Below are positions 15,167 to 23,585 of a DNA stretch of 64,000 nt, one piece after another; the stretch's first letter is position 1; each line of letters opens with the position of its first letter. This DNA comes from Streptomyces sp. ISL-10 (GTDB lineage: Bacteria > Actinomycetota > Actinomycetes > Streptomycetales > Streptomycetaceae). The notes under the pieces are model-generated. The model was not told the origin of the DNA. It did no database searches and was given only the letters and a program-made list of their open reading frames with translations. Location of the stretch: contig NZ_JAGGOJ010000003.1 in the NCBI RefSeq assembly GCF_018614575.1, forward strand, positions 744,001 to 808,000. The letters are read 5' to 3'. The position numbers and the translations under genes were made by a program.

Positions 15167-16411
15167 GTGACCGGCGCTGCTTCTCCCCACTCGCTGAGAG
15201 CCCGGATGCGTTCGCTCAGACCGCCCGCCTTCGGAGCCGACCCGGCCGGAGAGCGGATGGCCCGAATCCGCCGCTCCCCGAACTTCGCCGACGGTGTCTT
15301 CCGTAACCCGGAGGGCGCCCGGACCAGGCCCTCCGGCGGTTCCATGGTCGAATTCGCCAAGATCTACTTCCAGAAGGAGGCACGGGCCCGCCGGTCACCG
15401 CTCGGCGAAGTGCCCGTGCACCCCACGACCGTCGCCGACCTGGCCGCACCGCCCGCCTCCGGGCTGAGGCTGACCTGGACAGGCCACTCCAGCGTCCTCG
15501 CGGAGATCGACGGCCGCCGGGTGCTGTTCGACCCCGTCTGGGGCGAGCGCTGCTCCCCCTTCACCTTCGTCGGTCCCAAGCGGCTGCATCCCGTGCCCGC
15601 GCCGCTCGCGGCCCTCGGCACCGTCGACGTCGTGGTGATCTCCCACGACCACTACGACCACCTCGACCTCCCCACGATCCGGGCACTGGCCGGCACCGAC
15701 ACCGTCTTCGCCGTCCCGCTCGGGGTGGGAGCGCACCTGGAGCGCTGGGGTGTGGCTCCCGACCGGCTGCGCGAGCTGGACTGGAACGAGTCGGCCGATG
15801 TGCACGGCATCCGGCTGACCGCGACGCCGGCCCGCCACTTCTGCGGCCGCGGACTGCGCAACCAGCAGCACACCCTCTGGGCGTCCTGGGCGGTCGCGGG
15901 CCCCGAGCACCGGATCTACCACAGTGGCGACACGGGCTACTTCACCGGATTCCAGGACATCGGCGCGGAGCACGGGCCATTCGACGCGACCATGATCCAG
16001 ATCGGCGCGTACTCCGAGTACTGGCCCGACATCCACATGACACCGGCCGAGGGCATGCGGGCCCACTTGGACCTCCAGGGCGGTACGCCGTCCGGTGTGA
16101 TGCTGCCGATCCACTGGGGCACATTCAACCTGGCTCCTCACCCGTGGGCCGAGCCGGCCGAGGGGACGGTCACCGCCGCGGCCGGGGCGGGCGCGACGGT
16201 CGCGCTGCCCCGCCCGGGCGAGCCCTTCGAGCCGACGTCCGGATTCCTGCCGTCCGCGCCGTGGTGGCGCGCGGTTGCGCCGGCCCCGGCGGGCGGCTGG
16301 ACCGCGTCGTCGGACGCGGCCGGGGCCACGGCACACGCCGTCACGGCACCGCAGGCGCCCTCGCCCCGGGACGAGGACACCGGCACCCCGGAGGCGGCGC
16401 CGTCCCGCTGA
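15167..16411 (+). CDS. NAPE-PLD-like MBL-fold metallohydrolase
   Basis: A 414-residue metallo-beta-lactamase-fold protein related to N-acyl-phosphatidylethanolamine phospholipase D and UlaG. The metal motif HDHYDH is at residues 160-165. Further ligands are likely in YHSGDTGY and in PIHWGTF near the C-terminal part of the fold. The last 60 residues are Ala/Pro/Thr-rich and probably disordered. The GTG start has CAGGAGG at proper distance. Substrate unknown: a phospholipid or other phosphoester is plausible. It is divergent from the AhpD-like gene. Confidence 0.92.
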   Translation: MTGAASPHSLRARMRSLRPPAFGADPAGERMARIRRSPNFADGVFRNPEGARTRPSGGSMVEFAKIYFQKEARARRSPLGEVPVHPTTVADLAAPPASGLRLTWTGHSSVLAEIDGRRVLFDPVWGERCSPFTFVGPKRLHPVPAPLAALGTVDVVVISHDHYDHLDLPTIRALAGTDTVFAVPLGVGAHLERWGVAPDRLRELDWNESADVHGIRLTATPARHFCGRGLRNQQHTLWASWAVAGPEHRIYHSGDTGYFTGFQDIGAEHGPFDATMIQIGAYSEYWPDIHMTPAEGMRAHLDLQGGTPSGVMLPIHWGTFNLAPHPWAEPAEGTVTAAAGAGATVALPRPGEPFEPTSGFLPSAPWWRAVAPAPAGGWTASSDAAGATAHAVTAPQAPSPRDEDTGTPEAAPSR

Positions 16412-16432
16412 CGCAGAGTGTGCGCCGTGCAA

Positions 16433-16467
16433 GAGCGAGGCCCCCGCGGGCAGGGCGGGGGCCGCTC
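16433..16467 (+). terminator. Hairpin terminator after the metallohydrolase gene
   Basis: GGCCCCCGC (16439-16447) pairs with GCGGGGGCC (16455-16463), and the outer GAGC/GCTC extends the stem. It lies 22 bases after the stop. There is no T-run, which is common for actinobacterial terminators. Confidence 0.6.
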
Positions 16468-17174
16468 CACTCGTAGGTGATCACGAGGAGTAGGAGCACG
16501 AGAGGCAGTCTTAGGGCCCGGCCACCCGGATCCCCCCGTCCCGCCCCTGGAGCCGGCCAGTCCTCCCCGGAGTCGAAGCCGCAGGCCTCGACTCCGCTCC
16601 CCGGACGAGGGGATCTCCGCGGCTCACGGTGTGGGACGCAGATCGTGACGTCTCGACACAGCGGACATGCCGGCTGGGGCAGCCCTGAACTCCGGTTCTG
16701 CACGCTGCCGGTGAGGGCGGTGCCGCCGCGTGCATCGGTGAACACATCGAAGATGCAGGTCGTCCGCCCGGAGCCTAAAGATCAGGACCGACATCTTCCC
16801 TGATGCGGATGCGGATGCGGATGCGGATGCGGATGCGGAAGCAGGGCAGCGGCTGTCTCCCTTCGAGGCGCGTTCGATCCCAGGTCAGGTGCCGGGCAGG
16901 CCGCCATGAAGCGGCGGGTGCCATCGGCCACCTCGTCCGGGACGGGGACCGCTTCATACTCCGTTGTCGGGCCGGCGTACGAGCCCTCATACCAGAACGG
17001 GACCAACTGCGGGGAAGTTTCTCAACTGCCCGCCGTACGTGTCCGCACGGCGACTACCGTGTGTGGCCGGTGATCCACAGTGGGCTCTCTTTCGTGTGCC
17101 CTCGGCCCGCCGTGCACCGACGTCGCCCAACCGCAGTACGCCGATTTCTGGGGACCCACGCACCAAGGACGCTG
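16468..17174. other. Non-coding region before the conservon
   Basis: About 700 bases with no credible gene. It holds a hairpin at 16569-16595 (GGAGTCGA paired with TCGACTCC, with an inner GCC/GGC) and a hexanucleotide repeat at 16802-16837. A frame opens from the repeat into the conservon kinase gene, but its first 124 codons lack family similarity. The conservon promoter must lie here but I could not fix it. Confidence 0.4.
16802..16837 (+). repeat. Six perfect copies of GATGCG
   Basis: A 36-base simple repeat made of six identical hexamers, lying 338 bases upstream of the conservon start. Slippage could change copy number without changing reading frame, but the repeat does not appear to be translated. 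Confidence 0.9.
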
Positions 17175-19076
17175 ATGTCTCAACTACGCGCACCCGCCGC
17201 GCGGTCCGACCGCCGAGAGGGCGGACGTCACGGCCGGCCAGGCGCCCGCCACCTGTCGTCACCGGGGCGGGGGCAGACCTTCCCGGCGCCGCCGGAAGCT
17301 CGCATACGACCCCAACTCCTGCGCGCCGCGGTCCTGCCCACCGTGGTCGCCGCACTCAGCGGCACCGCAGCGGTGCTGTTCACCCTGCGCAGCGCGTCCC
17401 CCGAGCCGACCCTCGCCCTGTGGGTCGTGCTCCTGGGCATGGCCGCACTCGCCATGACGGCCGTGGCAGCCGCCGCCGTGGGCGCCGACCGCACGGCCAG
17501 GTCCCTGCTCGACCGCGCCTCCGCGCTGCGCCGCACGACCGCGCGCGGACAGGCCGAACTGCGTACCGTCGTCGACGGACTCCGCCGCGGCGAAGGGCCC
17601 CCGCCCCGCTGCAACCCCGTGCCGCCGATACCGGGCGCGGACGAATTCGACCTTCTGGCCGAGGAATTGAGCCGCTCGCACGACGCCGCCGTCGCGGCCG
17701 TCGTTCAGGCCGCCCGGCTGTCCAGCAGCGTCGGAAACGAGCAGAAGGTCGAGGTCTTCGTCAACCTCGCCCGGCGGCTCCAGTCGCTCGTCCACCGTGA
17801 GATCCAGTTGCTCGACGAGCTGGAGAACGAGGTCGAGGATCCCGAGCTGCTCAAGGGCCTGTTCCACGTCGACCACCTGGCGACCCGCATCCGCCGGCAC
17901 GCCGAGAATCTCGCCGTCCTCGGCGGCGCCATCTCCCGCCGTCAGTGGTCCAACCCGGTCACCATGACCGAGGTGCTCAGGTCGGCGATCGCCGAGGTCG
18001 AGCAGTATCCGCGGGTCAAGCTGGTGCCGCCGGTCGACGGCACCCTGCGCGGGCACGCGGTCGCCGATGTGATCCATCTGCTGGCCGAACTCGTCGAGAA
18101 CGCCACCCTGTTCTCGGCGCCGCACACCCAGGTCCTGCTGCGCGCCCAGCACGTAACGGCCGGGCTCGCCGTCGAGGTGGAGGACCGCGGCCTGGGCATG
18201 CCGCTCGGTGAGCAGGACAAGATGAACGCCCTTCTCACCGACCCCGACCAGGTCAACGTCGCGCATCTGCTGCAGGACGGGCGGATCGGCCTGTTCGTCG
18301 TCTCCGCGCTCGCCCGCCGGCACGGCATCGCCGTACGGCTCCAGTCCAACATCTACGGCGGTGTGCAGGCCGTTCTGGTCCTGCCGCAGAGCCTGCTCGG
18401 CTCCGATTCGAGCACGCTCGCCCAGAACGACGGCGAGCAGGCTTCGGCGGGGCGTATCGCGGCCACCGCACCGCCCCAGCTGCCGCAGACTCCGGCGGCC
18501 GCTCAGCCGCCGGTCCCGTCGCAGCCGCTCCCGGATGCACAGCCGCAGCCGTACCAGCAACCGCAACCGCAGCCGCACCACCAGCCGCAGCCGTACCAGC
18601 AACCGCAGCCCGACCGTGCTGACGCCCGCCCGCAGCCCGGGGCACAGCGCCAGCCGCGGTCGCTGCCCGGCCAGCGCGAACCCGTCCGCGTCTCGGACCG
18701 GCTTGCGCCCCTCCCCGTACGCGGCGAACACGGCGACCGGCCCAACCCGGCCGCCATGCAGCCCGGTTACGGCACCCAGGCTCATCACGACACAGCCGCC
18801 GGCTCCCGGCAGCCCGTCGGGGACCCGCTGCGGCCGCATGCCGCGGGCGACACCACGGGCCGGCCTCAGCTCCCCAAGCGCCGCAGCCAGGAGCACCTGG
18901 TGCCGCAGCTGCGCGACGCCCCCGCGCCCCGCAGGGACGACGACCAGGCCCTGCATGACCCGGGACTCATGGCCGCCTTCCAGCGCGGTATCGGCCTCGC
19001 CGCGTCGCAGCCGCCGGCCGAACCGCCCCCCGCACGATCCGACCTGCATCCCCAGGACACCACCATCAAGGAGTAG
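17175..19076 (+). CDS. cvnA: Conservon histidine-kinase-like protein (CvnA)
   Basis: A 633-residue membrane sensor. Two hydrophobic segments lie at about 49-71 and 79-103. A helical dimerisation region follows (about 165-255), then a GHKL ATPase domain with the N box ELVENA (305-310) and G box DRGLGMP (337-343). The C-terminal 200 residues are Pro/Gln-rich with repeated QPQPYQQPQP and probably disordered. AAGGAC lies just before ATG 17175. CvnA is the first gene of Streptomyces conservons, where CvnA-D form a membrane-associated switch resembling G-protein-coupled signalling. The input signal is unknown. Confidence 0.93.
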   Translation: MSQLRAPAARSDRREGGRHGRPGARHLSSPGRGQTFPAPPEARIRPQLLRAAVLPTVVAALSGTAAVLFTLRSASPEPTLALWVVLLGMAALAMTAVAAAAVGADRTARSLLDRASALRRTTARGQAELRTVVDGLRRGEGPPPRCNPVPPIPGADEFDLLAEELSRSHDAAVAAVVQAARLSSSVGNEQKVEVFVNLARRLQSLVHREIQLLDELENEVEDPELLKGLFHVDHLATRIRRHAENLAVLGGAISRRQWSNPVTMTEVLRSAIAEVEQYPRVKLVPPVDGTLRGHAVADVIHLLAELVENATLFSAPHTQVLLRAQHVTAGLAVEVEDRGLGMPLGEQDKMNALLTDPDQVNVAHLLQDGRIGLFVVSALARRHGIAVRLQSNIYGGVQAVLVLPQSLLGSDSSTLAQNDGEQASAGRIAATAPPQLPQTPAAAQPPVPSQPLPDAQPQPYQQPQPQPHHQPQPYQQPQPDRADARPQPGAQRQPRSLPGQREPVRVSDRLAPLPVRGEHGDRPNPAAMQPGYGTQAHHDTAAGSRQPVGDPLRPHAAGDTTGRPQLPKRRSQEHLVPQLRDAPAPRRDDDQALHDPGLMAAFQRGIGLAASQPPAEPPPARSDLHPQDTTIKE

Positions 19077-19083
19077 ATGCACC

Positions 19084-19518
19084 ATGGCGAGCGATGTGCC
19101 GTCCGGCCATGTCTCGGACCTCGACTGGCTGCTCAGCGGCCTCGTACAGCGTGTGCCCTACACACGCAACGCTGTACTGCTCTCCTCCGACGGCCTGGTG
19201 AAATCCGTGCACGGCTTGGACAACGACAGCGCGGACCACATGGCCGCCCTCGCCTCCGGCCTCTACTCGCTGGGCCGCAGCGCCGGAGCCCGTTTCGGCG
19301 ACGGCGGCGAGGTGCGCCAGGTGGTCGTCGAGCTCGACTCCACTCTACTGTTCGTCTCCACGGCCGGCTCGGGCACCTGTCTGGCCGTGCTCGCCGGACG
19401 TGAGGCCGACGCCGCCGTGCTCGGATACGAGATGGCGATGCTGGTCAAGAGCGTACGGCCGTACCTGACCACGCCGGCCAGAGCGGCCGCGGGGACGCCG
19501 AGCGCTGCGGGGCAGTGA
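19084..19518 (+). CDS. cvnB: Conservon roadblock/LC7 protein (CvnB)
   Basis: A 144-residue protein of the roadblock/LC7 fold (LDWLLSGLVQRVPYTRNAVL, then SSDGLVKSVHGL, later TCLAVLAG-EADAAVLGYEMA). These proteins act as regulators of the small GTPase encoded in the same conservon. It starts seven bases after cvnA and is followed one base later by cvnC. Confidence 0.94.
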   Translation: MASDVPSGHVSDLDWLLSGLVQRVPYTRNAVLLSSDGLVKSVHGLDNDSADHMAALASGLYSLGRSAGARFGDGGEVRQVVVELDSTLLFVSTAGSGTCLAVLAGREADAAVLGYEMAMLVKSVRPYLTTPARAAAGTPSAAGQ

Positions 19519-19519
19519 C

Positions 19520-19891
19520 ATGCCGGAGCCCAAGGACGGGCCGCTGCTGGACGACGCGGCCGGGCGGCTGATCCGTCCCTACACGGTCAGCGGCGGCCGC
19601 ACCCGTCCGACGGCAGCGCTGGATCTGCTCAGCCTGGTGATGGCCACCGGATCGGTCCCGCAGGGACAACTCGGCCCCGAACACTCCGTGGCGCTCGGAC
19701 TGTGCCACGGCCCCACCTCGGTCGCCGAGATCTCCGCGCACTTACGACTGCCGGCCATCGTCACCAAGGTGCTCCTGTCCGACCTCGTGGACTGCGGTGC
19801 CGTCACCGCGCGGGCACCGCGCACCCATGACACACCTACGGACCGTTCGCTGCTGGAGGCGGTGCTCGATGGCCTACGACGACGGCTCTGA
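19520..19891 (+). CDS. cvnC: Conservon DUF742 protein (CvnC), with a TTA codon
   Basis: A 123-residue DUF742 protein (RPYTVSGGRTRPTAALDLLS is the family start; the second half is winged-helix-like, with VAEISAHLRLPAIVTKVLLSDL). It is the third component of the conservon. The codon at 19742-19744, for the Leu in AHLRL, is TTA. In Streptomyces that codon is read only by the bldA tRNA, so full expression would be tied to development. The gene overlaps cvnD by 23 bases. Confidence 0.94.
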   Translation: MPEPKDGPLLDDAAGRLIRPYTVSGGRTRPTAALDLLSLVMATGSVPQGQLGPEHSVALGLCHGPTSVAEISAHLRLPAIVTKVLLSDLVDCGAVTARAPRTHDTPTDRSLLEAVLDGLRRRL

Positions 19892-20483
19892 AGCCGCTGA
19901 CCTGTTTCCGACCGCGCTGAAGATCCTCGTCGCGGGCGGCTTCGGAGTGGGTAAGACGACGTTCGTCGGAGCGGTCAGCGAGATCGACCCGCTCAGCACG
20001 GAGGAACTCCTCACCCAGGTCAGCGCCGCCACCGACCGGCTGGACGGCATTGAGTCCAAGACGACGACCACCGTTGCCATGGACTTCGGCCGGATCACCC
20101 TGGACGCCCGTCATGTGCTCTACCTCTTCGGCACACCGGGCCAGGAGCGCTTCTGGTTCATGTGGGACGAGCTGTCCGAGGGCGCGCTCGGAGCGGTCGT
20201 CCTCGCGGACACCCGCCGACTGGAGGAGTCGTTTTCCGCGGTGGACTTCTTCGAACGGCGCGGCATCGGATTCGTCGTCGCCGTCAACGAGTTCGACGGG
20301 GCGTACCACTACGAGCCCGACGAGGTGCGCGCGGCGATCGACCTCAGGCCGGAGGTGCCGGTGGTGCTGTGCGACGCGCGGATCGCCGGCTCCGGGATCA
20401 CGACCCTGGTCACTCTCGTCCAGCATCTGCTCACCACCATCCCTCAGCCCGCCCCGGCACCGAGCTATGGAGCACCGACATGA
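19869..20483 (+). CDS. cvnD: Conservon small GTPase (CvnD)
   Basis: A 204-residue Ras-like GTPase of the MglA-related conservon type. The P-loop is GGFGVGKTT near residues 23-31. The switch II region FGTPGQERF carries the Gly-Gln pair, and VNEFDGAY supplies the base-recognition motif in the degenerate form usual for CvnD. ATG 19869 lies inside the end of cvnC. Its stop overlaps the next ATG (ATGA). It is probably controlled by the roadblock protein CvnB. Confidence 0.95.
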   Translation: MAYDDGSEAADLFPTALKILVAGGFGVGKTTFVGAVSEIDPLSTEELLTQVSAATDRLDGIESKTTTTVAMDFGRITLDARHVLYLFGTPGQERFWFMWDELSEGALGAVVLADTRRLEESFSAVDFFERRGIGFVVAVNEFDGAYHYEPDEVRAAIDLRPEVPVVLCDARIAGSGITTLVTLVQHLLTTIPQPAPAPSYGAPT

Positions 20484-21043
20484 CGTACGACCCCACCGGC
20501 CATCTGCTGCTGACCCCGGTCGACCGTGAGGCACCCGCCCGGGTGCGGCGGCTGCGCCAGCTCGGTTTCGGAGAACGGCCCGACCCGGCCTTCGACGACT
20601 TCGCCCACAAGCTCGCGGAGGTGACCGGCGCACCGTACTCGATGGTCAACTTCATCGACGAGAACCAGCAGTTCTTCGCCGGACTGCACACGCCGACCGG
20701 CACACACAGCGGCGGTGCCCCGGGCGCGGCAGGCGGTGAGGTCAGCCGCTTCATGGCCCGCGACCACGGCTACTGCCCCCACGTGGTCGTACGGCGCAAG
20801 GCGCTGGTGCTGGAGGACGTCTGCGACTACCCGCGCTTCGCCGGCAATCCAGTCGTCGACGAGATCGGCATCCGGTCCTATCTGGGGGCGCCGCTGATCG
20901 ACCGCACGGGGATCGCCCTGGGCACGATCTGTGTGGTGGACACCGAGCCGCGGCCGTGGGGCAGGGCGGGGCTCGAGACCATCAAGTCCCTGGCCGCTGA
21001 GCTGATCGAGCAGATCCACCGGCGGGAGGACGGACGCATCTGA
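20480..21043 (+). CDS. GAF-domain protein at the end of the conservon
   Basis: A 187-residue single GAF domain, with typical segments APYSMVNFIDENQQFFAG, then YCPHVVVRRKALVLEDV, RSYLGAPLIDRTGIALGTIC and VVDTEPRPW. GAF domains bind small ligands such as nucleotides or haem. The gene is translationally coupled to cvnD, so it probably serves the same pathway as sensor or effector. Some conservons end with a cytochrome P450 gene instead. Ligand unknown. Confidence 0.92.
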   Translation: MTYDPTGHLLLTPVDREAPARVRRLRQLGFGERPDPAFDDFAHKLAEVTGAPYSMVNFIDENQQFFAGLHTPTGTHSGGAPGAAGGEVSRFMARDHGYCPHVVVRRKALVLEDVCDYPRFAGNPVVDEIGIRSYLGAPLIDRTGIALGTICVVDTEPRPWGRAGLETIKSLAAELIEQIHRREDGRI

Positions 21044-21052
21044 GGAGCCGGG

Positions 21053-21079
21053 CCCCGGGGTGCACGCTGCTCCCCGGGG
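21053..21079. terminator. Hairpin between convergent conservon and acyl-CoA dehydrogenase genes
   Basis: CCCCGGGG occurs at 21053-21060 and again at 21072-21079 with 11 bases between. Because the octamer is self-complementary, the copies can pair into a stem ten bases after the GAF gene stop. The remaining 225 bases to the next gene contain nothing I can support. Confidence 0.5.
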
Positions 21080-21304
21080 TGACGTGTCTTCGGCGACCTC
21101 GCACCGCCGAGGCCTTCGCCGCCCGGCCGCGCAAGCTTTCGTCGGTCGACCCCCCTGCCGCCTTCACCAGTCGACCACCCAGTCCAACCGGCCGCGCAGC
21201 CCTTCGCCGGGCGCAGCAGGCGACAGCCTCTGCTCCCGGCCGCGGCCACCACCGCCGCCGAGCTCGTGTGCGGGGGCTGTTCTCGCGGCAGCGCTCCGGC
21301 TGCC

Positions 21305-22501
21305 TCAGCCGGTGGGCGTCATGCGTACGGCATCGGACAGCCGCTGCGACCACTGGCCCCTCGCCGTGCCGAGCGCGACCTCGGCCAGGCGGAGCAGTTG
21401 TACGTCGGAGGTTCCCGCGGGCGCGAACATGTGCAGCGCGTCCCGCATGTAGCGCTCGATCGGCCGGTCCGTGAACAGCCCGGCCGCGGCATGGATCTCC
21501 ATGGCGTTGCGGGCCGAGTCGATCGCCGACTCCACATTGACCAGCTTGGCGTTCATCAGCTCCGCGTCGCACGGCATGCCCGCGTCGAGCAGATGCACCG
21601 CGTGGTAGGCGGCGAGCCTCGATGTCATCAGCCGTGACTGCATCGTGCCCAGCTTGAGCTTCACCGACGGCAGTTCGTGCAGCGGTTTGCCGTAGCGCCG
21701 GCGCTGTTCGCAGAACCGGGTGGTCTCCTCCAGGATCGCCCGGTGGATGCCGAGGGACACCGCAGTGAGGTTGGCACGTCCGTACAGAACGCTTGAGGAG
21801 TACGCCACGGACAGTCCGTCGCCCTCGTCGGCGAGGCGATTGGCGGCCGGGACACGGCAGTTGTCGAAGGAGAGCTCGCCGAAGCTGAAGCCGTGCAGCC
21901 CCATGGTGGGTTTCTGCTCGCCGATGCGGAAGCCCGGCCGGTCCGACTCGACGAGGAAGGCGGTCAGTCCGCGGGAGCCGGGACCGGTCCGGACCACGAC
22001 GCCGTGGAGATCGCCGACGTGGCTGTTCCCCACGTACACCTTTCGGCCATTGAGGAGGTAGTCGTCGCCGTCGCGCACCGCGGTGGCGCTCATGCCGAGC
22101 ACATGCCCGCCGGAGTCCGGCTCGGTGACGGCGATGGTCGGCAGGCATTCGCCGGCGGCTATCGCCGGCAGCCAGGTCTTCTTCTGCTCGTCGTTGCCGA
22201 AATGGACAATCTTGGCGACGCCCAACTGCGACGCCTGGACCATGGCGCCCATCGCCCCGCTGACCCGGGACAGCTCCTCGATGATGATGGTCTTGGCGAG
22301 GTGCCCGAGGGCCATCCCGCCGAAGTCGGCACCTATGGTGGCGCCGAGCCAGCCCTGCCGGGCAATCAACAGGGAGAGGTCCCGATCGACCGCGCGCGCC
22401 GCTTCCATGGCCGGAATACGCGGCCGCACCTCCCGCTCGGCGAAATCCCTTACCTGAGCGCGCAGCTGGTGATGCAGTCGACTGGCGAAGTAACCGTCCA
22501 T
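21305..22501 (-). CDS. Acyl-CoA dehydrogenase family protein lacking the usual catalytic Glu
   Basis: A 398-residue acyl-CoA dehydrogenase-fold flavoprotein. The N-terminal helical domain, the mid beta domain (TIAVTEPDSGGHVLG, which binds FAD) and the C-terminal helices (RRRYGKPLHELPSVKLKLG) are all present. Where most members have IYEGTSEIQ with the catalytic base Glu, this protein has APAGTSDVQ, so the Glu is Ala. It may act on an unusual substrate, use a base elsewhere as some subfamilies do, or be inactive. Relatives with altered sites occur in natural-product pathways. It is monocistronic on the - strand; the start has GGGGAG upstream. Confidence 0.88.
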   Translation of the reverse strand: MDGYFASRLHHQLRAQVRDFAEREVRPRIPAMEAARAVDRDLSLLIARQGWLGATIGADFGGMALGHLAKTIIIEELSRVSGAMGAMVQASQLGVAKIVHFGNDEQKKTWLPAIAAGECLPTIAVTEPDSGGHVLGMSATAVRDGDDYLLNGRKVYVGNSHVGDLHGVVVRTGPGSRGLTAFLVESDRPGFRIGEQKPTMGLHGFSFGELSFDNCRVPAANRLADEGDGLSVAYSSSVLYGRANLTAVSLGIHRAILEETTRFCEQRRRYGKPLHELPSVKLKLGTMQSRLMTSRLAAYHAVHLLDAGMPCDAELMNAKLVNVESAIDSARNAMEIHAAAGLFTDRPIERYMRDALHMFAPAGTSDVQLLRLAEVALGTARGQWSQRLSDAVRMTPTG

Positions 22502-23029
22502 CGCGAGCTCCCCTCCGCGTTACGCCTGTTCGCGCAGTTGTGCGAGCAGGTGGTGCATCGGCAGTGATCCCGTCCCGAACAGGCCGACACTTCAGCCTGT
22601 TGACCCTTCCCGACCGGAACAAGCTCGATGCCAACTTTGGCCGAAATCCAGAGCGCAGACGTTTGATTGAGGATATGGGCCGGGTGGGTACCACCCGTGT
22701 TCATGCCTGCCCGGGACCATTCCCCGTGGATCTCCTTCCGCCACATGCCAACGGCAAAAGGTGCGTCGGCATATGGCGGAGGAGGTTGGGGGATCGCCTC
22801 AGATGTATACAAGAGTGCCATCGGAGAACATCTGCAGGATCGATACAGCATCCAACTGGAACGAAAACAACTGTTCCTGATCGGTGCCGGACGAGTCGGC
22901 CCGGCGCATGGAGGCGGCGCACGGCGCACGGCCCCGGGAAGGCCCCTCATGGGCGCACGCCCCCGCGCGTACAGAACCGGACACTCCTGGAAGGTCATGC
23001 GCGCGGCCCGGCCGGAGGGGAGACCGCCG
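22502..23029. other. Intergenic region of lower GC
   Basis: About 530 bases without a supported gene. The stretch from 22600 to 22880 has visibly lower GC than its surroundings and includes GTATACAAGAGTGCCATC near 22805, which may be promoter-like. I see no gene family in any frame. It separates the acyl-CoA dehydrogenase gene from a LacI remnant and may be a deletion scar. Confidence 0.3.
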
Positions 23030-23350
23030 GGGGAGGGGAGACGCTTCCCGCAGCACGACCTCCCCGCCGATCCGCAGCACACGGGACCGCGGCCACCGTG
23101 GCTCACGCAGCGCGAGCGCCATCACCCCGCTGTCCCGTCCCGGCGAGCGGAAGGGCGACCGTGGCGAGCGCGGGGGACAGCTCCCGCACGAGCGGGACGT
23201 CGTCGAAGCCCGCGAGCGAGACGTCCTCGGGCACCCGTACGCCCTCCTCCCGGAAGGCCGCGAGCGCACCCACGGCCATCACATCGGTCACCGCGAACAC
23301 GCGGGTGGGCAGCGGTCCCCGGGCCGGCGGCGCACGGGCGGCGGCGGTGT
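23030..23350 (-). pseudogene. LacI-family regulator, C-terminal fragment
   Basis: The minus strand encodes FAVTDVMAVGALAAFREEG followed by VRVPEDVSLAGFDDVPL, the hallmark of the LacI/GalR ligand domain. After VALPLAG the frame breaks, and another frame continues with MALALREP and SRVLRIGGEVVLRE, the usual end of these proteins. The DNA-binding domain and the first half of the sensor domain are missing, so at least one frameshift and a large 5-prime deletion have destroyed it. Confidence 0.8.
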
Positions 23351-23351
23351 G

Positions 23352-23363
23352 GAAAGCGTTTTC
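23352..23363. promoter_or_regulatory. LacI-type operator-like site
   Basis: GAAAGCGTTTTC resembles the palindromic operator of LacI/GalR proteins (central CG, AAA/TTT flanks). It abuts the truncated end of the LacI remnant, as if a deletion joined an operator region to the end of the regulator gene. No intact target gene is adjacent. Confidence 0.4.
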
Positions 23364-23497
23364 TGAATCCGCGGGACAGCGAGGGTTCCGCTCCCACGGA
23401 GGGGCGATGGGCCGGAAGCGCCCACCATGTCGCGGCAGTTGGCGTGCGGCGGCCTGCTGCTGTGACTGCGGGCCTCAGGAGGCGCGGCGGCGGCGCG

Positions 23498-23578
23498 GGG
23501 TGGCGCGTCGCAGGTCGCGGGGAGCGTCAGTGGCGCGTCGTACGGGTCGCGGGCGAGTGTCAGTGGCGCGTCGTACGG
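23498..23578 (+). repeat. Degenerate 30-33 base tandem repeat before the YjbR-like gene
   Basis: GTCAGTGGCGCGTCGTACGG occurs at 23526-23545 and 23559-23578 (33-base period). A third, more diverged copy starts near 23498 (GTGGCGCGTCGCAGGTCGCG). The last copy ends eight bases before the start codon, so the repeat overlaps the promoter and ribosome-binding region. Confidence 0.75.
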
Positions 23579-23585
23579 TCGCTGT

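Noticed and set aside
16803-17174. Extended start of the conservon kinase from the GATGCG repeat, giving an MRMRMR protein start
   Set aside because: The 124 extra codons show no family similarity and ATG 17175 has a good ribosome-binding site.
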